The notes beneath the pieces were generated by a model, which saw only the letters and a program-made list of their open reading frames with translations, was not told the origin of the DNA and ran no database searches. A stretch of 8,745 nt of DNA from positions 1-8,745 of the forward strand of contig JAHWIS010000016.1 in the NCBI GenBank assembly GCA_019322385.1. Reading direction: 5' to 3'. Source of the stretch: Candidatus Woesearchaeota archaeon. Its GTDB lineage: Archaea > Nanobdellota > Nanobdellia > Woesearchaeales > UBA11576. Every line of letters begins with the position of its first letter. Position 1 is the stretch's first letter. A program made the translations under genes and the position numbers. This document shows, piece by piece, positions 1 to 5,086 of this stretch.

Positions 1-1354
1 AAGCAGGAGGAAGATCTATCTGCTTTCCGAGAATCTCATAAGGATCAAAGCGTCCCCATTTAGGGTTTGCTGCTGCAAGCACAGTGGTCTCGCACCTGAG
101 AGTTGCCTGGATATTGGCCTTTGAGATAGAGACTGTCTGCTGCTCCAATGCCTCGTGCATCGCCTCCCTGTCCTCCTTGGTCATCTTATCCATCTCATCA
201 ATCATACAGAAACCTTTGTTCGAGAGGACAAGCGCTCCTGCCTCTAATGCCCAGCCGCGAAGGAACTCATCCTTGACGACTGCTGCAGTAAGACCAGCGC
301 CTGACGCGCCTTTTCCAGAGACATACCTTGATTTCGGAGCCACAAGCTGTGCACGTTTGAGAAGCTGGGACTTGCCGGCGCCAGGATCACCTACAAGAAG
401 GATGTGCATGTCACCCCTTGTCACGACGCCATCATTCCTTACTTTCTTGACACCGCCAAGAAGCTGCATGATTATCGCTTCCTTGACCTTTTCATGTCCG
501 TAGATAGAGGGAGCCATCGAGTTCACCAGCTTATTCAGTATCTTAGGGTCTTTTGAGAGCTCAATGATCTGTTTCTCTTCTTCTTTTGTTATGGTGAGCT
601 CACCAAAACTCTCTTCAATAGACTGGACATAATTTGAGTCGATCATGAGGTCAAAGCGCACAAGCTTGCCACCATCCTTTGAAGGTATAGGGACTTCCTT
701 TACCTGACCGACAACGCGGATCTTTGTTCCTGGGTTGGTCTTCTTGTCGCTCAGCGGGGAGACAAGGTCATTCTTGAGGAAGATATCCATCCTCTTTGGC
801 TGCTCACCGCCTTCAAGATCCTCCGATATCTCCTCAAGCACGATCTTCTGGGCATCGACAAGCTCTTTGGAAAGAAGGCGGAACTTGCCTTTGCGTCCGC
901 AGCCGCATCTTGAGGGTTCCTTGAACTTTGACTCAAGCTGGATTACTGATAGCACATTGCCGCAGCTGGGACATTCGAACTTTGCTGTGGTGACCTGGGG
1001 CCGTACATCAGATTTCTGCCTGACAATGCCCTCTGCGAAGATGAGGTTGTCTATGTGCCGGCTTCTTATGTTACGGATCTTGATGGCCTGGCTTCGAGGA
1101 AGGTTCTTGAACCGCATATAGAACCTGTTGATAGAATCAGGCACATCAAGGTTCTTGACAGATATCTCGAATGCCTTGAGCGTCTCTTCGGGCTGATCAA
1201 GGAGAAGGTCTGCAAGTTCAGGGTCGAACTTGGAAAGACGGGCGAAATCAAGAACAAGGTGGTTATTGCCGATGCTTATCGCTTCAACAAGCTCAACAGA
1301 GTAGTTCTGCTCGATAAATTGCTCGAACCTCTTTATCTGCTCTGAAACGTCCAT
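1..1354 (-). CDS. mcm: Replicative DNA helicase MCM (partial, C-terminal end beyond window)
   Basis: The gene encodes the ATP-driven hexameric helicase that unwinds DNA at the replication fork. About 451 codons are visible from the ATG at 1354; archaeal MCMs are usually 650-700 residues, so roughly the last third is missing. An N-terminal helical domain is followed by a zinc-binding OB-fold with C128-x2-C131 and C150-x-C152. The AAA+ core shows Walker A GDPGAGKS (322-329, catalytic K328), Walker B with D386-E387 (IDEMDK) and a sensor-1 Asn at 430 (AAANP). The arginine finger and C-terminal winged helix would lie outside. Walker A, a common intein site in archaeal MCMs, is uninterrupted. The start follows a short GGG at 1360-1362 and begins MDVSEQIKRFEQF, typical of archaeal MCM. 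It lies 134 bases downstream of the TBP gene on the same strand, but with a terminator between and probably its own promoter. The identification is very secure. Confidence 0.97.
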   Translation of the reverse strand, partial: MDVSEQIKRFEQFIEQNYSVELVEAISIGNNHLVLDFARLSKFDPELADLLLDQPEETLKAFEISVKNLDVPDSINRFYMRFKNLPRSQAIKIRNIRSRHIDNLIFAEGIVRQKSDVRPQVTTAKFECPSCGNVLSVIQLESKFKEPSRCGCGRKGKFRLLSKELVDAQKIVLEEISEDLEGGEQPKRMDIFLKNDLVSPLSDKKTNPGTKIRVVGQVKEVPIPSKDGGKLVRFDLMIDSNYVQSIEESFGELTITKEEEKQIIELSKDPKILNKLVNSMAPSIYGHEKVKEAIIMQLLGGVKKVRNDGVVTRGDMHILLVGDPGAGKSQLLKRAQLVAPKSRYVSGKGASGAGLTAAVVKDEFLRGWALEAGALVLSNKGFCMIDEMDKMTKEDREAMHEALEQQTVSISKANIQATLRCETTVLAAANPKWGRFDPYEILGKQIDLPPA

Positions 1355-1359
1355 GATAT

Positions 1360-1403
1360 CCCTTTTTTATCCACACCTGATTTTTTTGTAGGTATAACTA
1401 CAA
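1360..1403 (-). promoter_or_regulatory. Probable MCM promoter with palindrome around the TATA-like core
   Basis: An inverted repeat TTGTAG-N6-CTACAA lies at 1386-1403, and 16 of its 18 positions are symmetric. On the minus strand its centre reads GTTATACC, a plausible weak TATA box. A start about 26 bases downstream (near 1369) would give a leader of about 15 bases containing the GGG at 1360-1362. The palindrome would let a dimeric repressor compete with TBP. The promoter assignment is inferred from position; no stronger TATA box is seen between the TBP terminator and the MCM start. Confidence 0.4.
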
Positions 1404-1434
1404 TATCATTCCCTCTTAAAAAATTTTTCTGTCG

Positions 1435-1467
1435 AAAAAAAGAAAAATTTCCGACGAGAATGTCGGA
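1435..1467 (-). terminator. Hairpin plus T-tract terminator of the TBP gene
   Basis: On the minus strand, 21 bases after the TBP stop codon, TCCGAC and GTCGGA (1450-1467) form a 6-bp stem with a 6-base loop. This is followed by a T-rich run TTTTTCTTTTTTT (1435-1447). Archaeal RNA polymerase terminates at oligo-T tracts, so this should end the TBP transcript and separate it from MCM. The structure is seen directly; its function is inferred. Confidence 0.6.
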
Positions 1468-1488
1468 TTTTCCGAAAAGGCTTTATAA

Positions 1489-2049
1489 TCACTTAACCTT
1501 TTTGAGATTATCTATCAATGCGTCAAGCGCCTGATGCACCTGGTGCTCTGACTTTGTCCCTGTGCAAACAACCTTTCCGTTAGAGAAAAGCAAGAACGTT
1601 GCCCTAAAAGACTTCTCACCCTTAGGCTCTACATTGATCTTGTAGACAAGCCCTGGGAACTGCTCTGGCTCATACTCGGTGTTCTGCAGCTTCATGGCAA
1701 GGACGTTCAGGTTAAGGTCCATGCCGACACCGCCAGCAGCCACAATGTTCTGTATAGTAACCTTTGGCTCTACTGTAATCTTTATGTTTATCTTCTCCAG
1801 ACTCTTGATTATCTGTTTTATAGAGCGCTGAACATCATCAAGTGTCCTAGCACCTGTACAGACAATCTTTCCTGAGTTGAAAACCAAAGCAGAGGTCTTT
1901 GGCTCCTTTATTCTGATAACCAAGCCAGGAAACTGCTCTGGATTGTATTCTGTGTTGGAAAGAGTGGCAGCCATCTTCTCTAAAGGGATATCCTGCCCTA
2001 AAGAGGAAGAAACAACAATATTAACAACCCTAATGTCTTTCTTAGTCAT
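1489..2049 (-). CDS. tbp: TATA-box-binding protein (TBP)
   Basis: TBP recognises the TATA box, bends the DNA and recruits TFB and RNA polymerase. The protein has 186 residues, close to the usual 180-190, and consists of two direct repeats (about 8-85 and 98-184). Each carries NTEY-x-PEQFPGLV and GK-[IV]-VCTG. The DNA-kinking Phe pairs are F40/F57 and F131/F155. Their spacing is 17 residues in the first half, as in known TBPs, but 24 in the second. A seven-residue insertion (about GEKSFRA, 144-150) therefore sits in the turn between the two strands that follow the C-terminal stirrup. The tail is short and basic (LKKVK), without the acidic tail seen in many archaeal TBPs. The start follows a GGGGG run at 2057-2061 with suitable spacing. 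The gene is followed by a hairpin terminator and then MCM. Identification is certain; the effect of the insertion is unknown. Confidence 0.97.
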   Translation of the reverse strand: MTKKDIRVVNIVVSSSLGQDIPLEKMAATLSNTEYNPEQFPGLVIRIKEPKTSALVFNSGKIVCTGARTLDDVQRSIKQIIKSLEKINIKITVEPKVTIQNIVAAGGVGMDLNLNVLAMKLQNTEYEPEQFPGLVYKINVEPKGEKSFRATFLLFSNGKVVCTGTKSEHQVHQALDALIDNLKKVK

Positions 2050-2056
2050 TTTTTAA

Positions 2057-2097
2057 CCCCCTAACACTTTATAAAGCAAATATAAAGTATTTAAATA
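2057..2097 (-). promoter_or_regulatory. TBP promoter and ribosome binding site
   Basis: On the minus strand there are TATA-like sequences TTTATATT (2079-2086) and TATTTAAATAC (2087-2097), then a perfect palindrome CTTTATAAAG (2067-2076), then GGGGG (2057-2061) seven bases before the ATG. The upstream TATA would place the RNA start near 2066, leaving a leader of about 17 bases. Which TATA is used cannot be decided from sequence. Confidence 0.45.
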
Positions 2098-2110
2098 AAA
2101 AAGCAGAACT

Positions 2111-2167
2111 CCTTTATAAATACTATTATTGCAAAATATATATTTGAGAAACTATTTTTTATAAAGG
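2111..2167. repeat. Inverted pair of TATA-like boxes in the tbp/DUF192 intergenic region
   Basis: CCTTTATAAA at 2111-2120 and its exact reverse complement TTTATAAAGG at 2158-2167 form a perfect 10-bp inverted repeat whose centres are 47 bp apart. Each arm looks like a BRE-TATA core, and the two face each other. The minus-facing arm could drive an alternative TBP transcript with a leader of nearly 90 bases. Seen directly; function unknown. The rest of this 250-base gap is A+T rich and shows no RNA gene. Confidence 0.5.
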
Positions 2168-2216
2168 CTATGCCTCCTTGATTTCGTGTGGAAAAGGCCT
2201 TAATTCGCTCGATTTC

Positions 2217-2244
2217 CAGGTTTTTGGAGGTTTTTGAAAACCTG
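2217..2244. promoter_or_regulatory. Inverted repeat abutting the DUF192 promoter, candidate operator
   Basis: CAGGTTTT (2217-2224) and AAAACCTG (2237-2244) are perfect 8-bp arms separated by 12 bases. The right arm ends two bases before a TATA box at 2247-2254, so the element should lie upstream of the transcript and act as DNA rather than as an RNA hairpin. This is the usual place for an activator or repressor site. No binding protein can be named. Confidence 0.35.
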
Positions 2245-2246
2245 TA

Positions 2247-2292
2247 TTTATAAAAAGATTTTTATATCAAAACCGTTCGTTTGAATAGGTGA
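2247..2292 (+). promoter_or_regulatory. Promoter and ribosome binding site of the DUF192-acylphosphatase pair
   Basis: TTTATAAA (2247-2254) and TTTTTATAT (2259-2267) are both TATA candidates. The first places the RNA start near 2276 and leaves room for the Shine-Dalgarno GGTGA at 2288-2292, seven bases before the ATG at 2300. The second would start the RNA inside the Shine-Dalgarno sequence, so I prefer the first. Confidence 0.5.
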
Positions 2293-2299
2293 CAACGAA

Positions 2300-2656
2300 A
2301 TGAAACTCATGAACAAGACAAAAAACAAGGTCATTGCAAGGAATTGCAAGCTATGTAGATCTGCATGGTCAAAGGCAAAAGGCCTAATGTTCACTCGAGA
2401 AGGGTCTGTCAAGAGGAATGCATTGGTATTTGAGTTTGGCAGAGCAATGACGCAGAGCCTCCATATGTTCTTTGTGTTCTATCCTATAGACGTGCTTTTT
2501 CTCGACGAGAAAAGAAAGGTCGTTGAGATCAAGCAGGATTTCAAACCATTCTCTATATATACAAGCAAGAGAAAAGCGAGGTATGTTGTCGAGCTGCCCA
2601 GGTCAGCCGTAAGAAGAAGCAAGACTGGCCTGGGGGATGTGATAAGATGGCGATAA
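2300..2656 (+). CDS. DUF192 family protein
   Basis: This is a small single-domain protein of 118 residues whose family has no agreed function. It shows the family hallmarks in order: GLMF (28-31), then H55-M-F followed by YPIDVLFLD (61-69), a basic stretch with a conserved Pro (KPFS), and YVVELP followed by a C-terminal GD. Many family members carry a signal peptide; this one has none and should be cytoplasmic. Two Cys residues (16 and 19) form a CxxC near the N-terminus that I do not recognise as a family feature. The start follows a good Shine-Dalgarno sequence (2288-2292). The last ten bases overlap the acylphosphatase gene, which implies translational coupling. Confidence 0.88.
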   Translation: MKLMNKTKNKVIARNCKLCRSAWSKAKGLMFTREGSVKRNALVFEFGRAMTQSLHMFFVFYPIDVLFLDEKRKVVEIKQDFKPFSIYTSKRKARYVVELPRSAVRRSKTGLGDVIRWR

Positions 2657-2934
2657 AGCGAGTCTGTATGGTGCTGAAAGGCAAGGTCCAGGGGGTATTC
2701 TTCAGGGATTTTGCAAAGCAGAATGCCAATAAGCTCGGTATTGTGGGATATGCCAAGAACCTCAGGAACGGGGATCTGGAGATAGTTGCCCAAGGAGAAG
2801 GGGGAAAGGTTGAGGAATTCATGAGATTGTGCAAGAGAGGGCCTATATTCGCTAAAGTAGAGACTGTAGAGGCCAATGACGAGGATATTGAAAGTGAGGA
2901 TGAGTACGAGTTCTTTGATATAAGATACAGCTAA
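2647..2934 (+). CDS. acyP: Acylphosphatase
   Basis: The enzyme hydrolyses the carboxyl-phosphate bond of acylphosphates such as carbamoyl phosphate and 1,3-bisphosphoglycerate in the cytoplasm. At 95 residues it has the normal family length (about 90-100). The signature GKVQGVFFR occupies 12-20, with phosphate-binding R20, and the catalytic Asn is N38 in GYAKNLRNGDLE, the same spacing as in characterised enzymes. The C-terminus is acidic and ends FDIRYS, as expected for the last strand of the ferredoxin-like fold. The ATG lies inside the end of the DUF192 gene with a GATGTGAT stretch just upstream, so both are probably translated from one mRNA. Highly confident. Confidence 0.95.
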   Translation: MAIKRVCMVLKGKVQGVFFRDFAKQNANKLGIVGYAKNLRNGDLEIVAQGEGGKVEEFMRLCKRGPIFAKVETVEANDEDIESEDEYEFFDIRYS

Positions 2935-2977
2935 TATGTCTAATCCTCTTTTTATTACTGTGAAATAGCAAAAATGG

Positions 2978-2992
2978 CGAAACTTTTATATA
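2978..2992 (+). promoter_or_regulatory. Strong BRE-TATA promoter between acylphosphatase and the TrmB-like gene
   Basis: CGAAAC (2978-2983) followed directly by TTTTATATA (2984-2992) is close to the archaeal BRE plus TATA consensus. Transcription should start near 3010-3014, about 205 bases before the TrmB-like start codon. The RNA would therefore have a long leader, carry a small gene, or be a separate non-coding RNA. No ribosome binding site is seen close to the predicted start. Confidence 0.55.
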
Positions 2993-3218
2993 GTGGTTAT
3001 ACCTCTACAATGGTAACTTTTTGGGGTGTTTTGGTAGGTTTATACCACCTTAAAAAAAGAGAATCTTGGCTTTGAAGCTCTTTAAACGCGTGGAATGGCG
3101 TTTATCTGCTTTTAAAAGTCTTTTAAATCATATTTAATCGTTTAAAGTTCAAAAACTCGATTTTGGGCTGAAAAGAGGCTTTTTAACTGATTTTAATCCA
3201 AACAAAGGTTGATACGCT
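2993..3218 (+). promoter_or_regulatory. Long leader or control region of the TrmB-like gene
   Basis: Near-copies GGTTATACC (2995-3003) and GGTTTATACC (3037-3046) lie 42 bp apart, about four helical turns, around the predicted RNA start. Further on, TAAACGC/GCGTTTA (3083-3089 and 3098-3104) can form a 7-bp hairpin, and CTTTTAAAAG (3109-3118) is a perfect palindrome. TTTAAA occurs at 3081, 3111, 3122 and 3141. TrmB-family proteins often regulate their own genes, so some of these may be operator sites; that is inference. The ribosome binding site before the TrmB-like start (GGTTGAT, 3207-3213) is imperfect. No tRNA or protein gene is convincing here. Confidence 0.4.
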
Positions 3219-4031
3219 ATGATTGTCCAGAAAGAATTTTTAAACAAGCTAAAAGATTTCGGCCTCAATACCTATGAAAGCAAGCTGTGGACCGCGCTGC
3301 TTTCCCGAGGAATCTCAACTGCTGGTGAGTTGTCTGACATCGCTAATGTCCCAAGATCACGAAGCTATGATGTTCTTGAAAGCCTTGAAAAGAAAGGCTT
3401 TATCATAATGAAGCTTGGCAAGCCTATCAAATATGTCGCTGTACAGCCAAGCGAAGTCCTGGAAAGGGTAAAGAAAAAGGTTGTCAATGAGGCAGAAAAC
3501 AATACAAAGATCCTGGACAACCTGAAAGGCAGTGAAGTTCTGAAAGAACTCAATCTTTTACATTCTCAAGGTGTTGAGCTCGTCGAGCCAACAGACTTAT
3601 CAGGGGCATTAAAAGGCAGGAGCAATTTGTACAACCATCTCGAGACAATGATAAAGTCTGCAGAGCATTCAGTTGACATCATGACGACAGCAGAAGGGCT
3701 TATCCGGAAAGCAGACACGCTCAAATCATTGTTACAGAAGGCAAAAGAGAGGAAAGTCAAGGTAAGGATTGCGGCACCAGTGACAAAGGAATCAGAGAAG
3801 GTAGTTAAGGAACTAAAGAATGTCGCAGAGATAAGGAATGCATCAAGCATCAAGGCAAGATTCTGTGTTATTGACGGCAAACAGATAACATTCATGCTTC
3901 TTGATGATTCTGAAGTGCATCCAACATATGACTCAGGAGTCTGGGTCAACACACCATTCTTTGCATCAGCACTCAAGCAGATGTTTGAGACTGAATGGAA
4001 GCAGATGAAGCCGCTCGAGGCAAAGAACTAA
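3219..4031 (+). CDS. TrmB-family transcriptional regulator
   Basis: The protein is 270 residues. Residues 14-61 form a winged helix-turn-helix (LNTYESKLWTALLSRG, then STAGELSDIANVPRSRSYDVLESLEKKGFI in two helices), the DNA-binding domain of TrmB regulators. A charged, probably coiled linker (about 78-112) follows, then a phospholipase-D-like effector domain (about 120-265). Its signature FCVIDGKQITFMLLDD (215-230) is well preserved, but no HKD catalytic motif is present, as is normal in this family. Characterised members sense sugars (TrmB and TrmBL1 in Pyrococcus and Thermococcus) and repress or activate transport and glycolytic genes. No sugar transporter is adjacent here, so the ligand and targets cannot be named. 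A long untranslated region with repeats precedes the gene and a T7 tract follows it. Family assignment is secure; the specific role is unknown. Confidence 0.9.
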   Translation: MIVQKEFLNKLKDFGLNTYESKLWTALLSRGISTAGELSDIANVPRSRSYDVLESLEKKGFIIMKLGKPIKYVAVQPSEVLERVKKKVVNEAENNTKILDNLKGSEVLKELNLLHSQGVELVEPTDLSGALKGRSNLYNHLETMIKSAEHSVDIMTTAEGLIRKADTLKSLLQKAKERKVKVRIAAPVTKESEKVVKELKNVAEIRNASSIKARFCVIDGKQITFMLLDDSEVHPTYDSGVWVNTPFFASALKQMFETEWKQMKPLEAKN

Positions 4032-4060
4032 TTTTTTTGATTCAGTAATATTTTCTTTTT
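4032..4060 (+). terminator. Oligo-T terminator after the TrmB-like gene
   Basis: T7 directly after the stop codon (4032-4038) and a second tract TTTTCTTTTT (4051-4060) form a typical archaeal oligo-T terminator. A separate, well-formed promoter follows at 4078-4091, which supports a transcription unit boundary here. Confidence 0.55.
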
Positions 4061-4070
4061 CTATGCATAT

Positions 4071-4133
4071 GTTACACGTAACCTTTATATACTACTGCTG
4101 CCTAAATTAAGGCATTACGCTTAAAAAGGAGGT
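4071..4133 (+). promoter_or_regulatory. Promoter, palindrome and Shine-Dalgarno of the small membrane protein
   Basis: TATA box TTTATATA (4084-4091) is preceded by a BRE-like GTAACC and gives a predicted RNA start near 4110-4114. A full Shine-Dalgarno GGAGGT (4128-4133) sits seven bases before the ATG at 4141. The palindrome GTTAC-AC-GTAAC (4071-4082) covers the BRE position and ends two bases before the TATA box, so a repressor there would block TFB. It is the cleanest promoter in the window, suggesting strong expression. Confidence 0.65.
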
Positions 4134-4140
4134 ATAAACA

Positions 4141-4404
4141 ATGGCAGGACTAGGACTTGAGGGTGTGACCCTTGCAATAATCATAGGAACACTCGCAGCG
4201 ATTGTATACAGCCTACGAATTCTTGTGTTGCTTGAAAGAAGAATAGCACGTATGGATGAAAACCTTCTCAGGATAACACATAGGATAGAGGCAGAAGAGA
4301 CAAAGATTGTCCAGGAAGAGAAGAAGATCGAGGCAATGCTTTCGAGAAAATCTCCGGCAAAAAAAGCCAAGAAGGCGAAGAAAGCAGTAAAGAAAAAGAA
4401 ATAA
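4141..4404 (+). CDS. Small membrane-anchored protein with lysine-rich tail
   Basis: I recognise no family. The 87-residue protein begins with one hydrophobic segment (about 9-31, VTLAIIIGTLAAIVYSLRI), followed by a charged, heptad-like stretch (32-68, many Glu, Arg and Ile) that probably forms a coiled coil. It ends in a lysine-alanine tail (70-87, AKKAKKAKK pattern) like those of histone H1 or bacterial nucleoid proteins. The basic residues after the membrane segment predict that the long C-terminal part faces the cytoplasm. A membrane-tethered oligomer whose tail contacts nucleic acid or acidic surfaces is a reasonable inference, not a demonstrated role. Strong promoter and ribosome binding signals suggest an abundant protein. 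A T-rich stretch follows the stop codon. Confidence 0.8.
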   Translation: MAGLGLEGVTLAIIIGTLAAIVYSLRILVLLERRIARMDENLLRITHRIEAEETKIVQEEKKIEAMLSRKSPAKKAKKAKKAVKKKK

Positions 4405-4406
4405 AC

Positions 4407-4424
4407 TCTTTTTCTTATTTTTTT
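4407..4424 (+). terminator. T-rich tract between the membrane protein and nuclease genes
   Basis: A run of almost only T with two C and one A lies just after the stop codon of the small membrane protein and 16 bases before the nuclease ATG. It could terminate most transcripts and let only a fraction read into the nuclease gene. I see no clear TATA box for the nuclease alone. Function is inferred from composition. Confidence 0.4.
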
Positions 4425-4440
4425 GATTGTTCTTTCCAAA

Positions 4441-5085
4441 ATGGGCATCAGACACACCTCCCTAAAACACGGATGGTTCTATCACTATAGAGTCCACATG
4501 CCGAAGGCAGAAAAGCTCTGCAACAATGGTTTCTCTGTATTGAAGGAATTCATGGAAAAGATGCTGACATCATGCCCTGACCATTATTTCCAGAGCGGAC
4601 CGAGATCCTCTTCATTGAAGTTTGATTTTGACGTGGAAAAGATCGAGGTGGAAGGCCATGAAGTCTGCGGCCTTGCAGACCTCGGACAAAAATACGGGAG
4701 ATACAAGACAGCGCATTCGAATGTCGAGGTGTACATGCTCGAGAACGACGAGACAACAGTCGGCGTCGAGCTGCCGATATGGCTCATGCCGCATGAGATT
4801 GAGATGTATAGGAAATTCTTTGACTGCGAAGAGCCATTGACCGGCCATATAGACATACTCAGGATAGAGGATGACAAGATCTGGATCTGGGACTACAAGC
4901 CGAATGCACACAAAGAAAAATACGCGGATTGCCAGACATTATTCTATGCGATCATGCTGAGCAAAAGAACAGGAGTGTCGTTAGATAAATTCAGGTGCGG
5001 TTATTTTGATGAGAACACTGCATTCGTATTCAAACCAAAAATAGAACATCTTGAGCCAGAAGAATGCGTAGCAGTTGTCAGATGA
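4441..5085 (+). CDS. Stand-alone PD-(D/E)XK nuclease, RecB/Cas4-like fold
   Basis: The 214-residue protein has the core motifs of the RecB-type nuclease family: an upstream acidic residue in VGVELP (E110, tentative), GHIDIL with D138, then IWIWDYKPN with D151 and K153 (the D-x-K pair), and the helix motif Q165-x3-Y169. These residues bind the metal ions that cleave DNA. No helicase domain is fused, and I see no four-cysteine cluster as in Cas4 or AddB, so it is unlikely to carry an iron-sulfur cluster. Possible roles are DNA repair, end processing or defence; the sequence does not decide. I chose the ATG at 4441; a TTG six codons upstream (4423) is possible, but neither start has a Shine-Dalgarno sequence. 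The gene ends one base from the convergent TFE gene. Fold assignment is fairly confident, function is not. Confidence 0.75.
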   Translation: MGIRHTSLKHGWFYHYRVHMPKAEKLCNNGFSVLKEFMEKMLTSCPDHYFQSGPRSSSLKFDFDVEKIEVEGHEVCGLADLGQKYGRYKTAHSNVEVYMLENDETTVGVELPIWLMPHEIEMYRKFFDCEEPLTGHIDILRIEDDKIWIWDYKPNAHKEKYADCQTLFYAIMLSKRTGVSLDKFRCGYFDENTAFVFKPKIEHLEPEECVAVVR

Positions 5086-5086
5086 A

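Noticed and set aside
322..400. Intein in the MCM Walker A region
   Set aside because: The reading frame passes straight through GDPGAGKS with no insertion. Later insertion points lie outside the window.
735..1345. Open frames on the plus strand opposite MCM (735-1121 and 1055-1345)
   Set aside because: They are antisense to a clear MCM reading frame with intact motifs, have no recognisable domain, and arise from the codon bias of the real gene.
2050..2299. tRNA or other structured RNA gene in the tbp/DUF192 gap
   Set aside because: No cloverleaf, T-loop GGTTC-type motif or G+C-rich island is present; the stretch is explained by promoter elements and A+T-rich DNA.
4441..5085. Identification of the nuclease as Cas4
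   Set aside because: There is no CRISPR array or cas gene in the window and no visible four-cysteine iron-sulfur cluster; only the general RecB-like core is supported.
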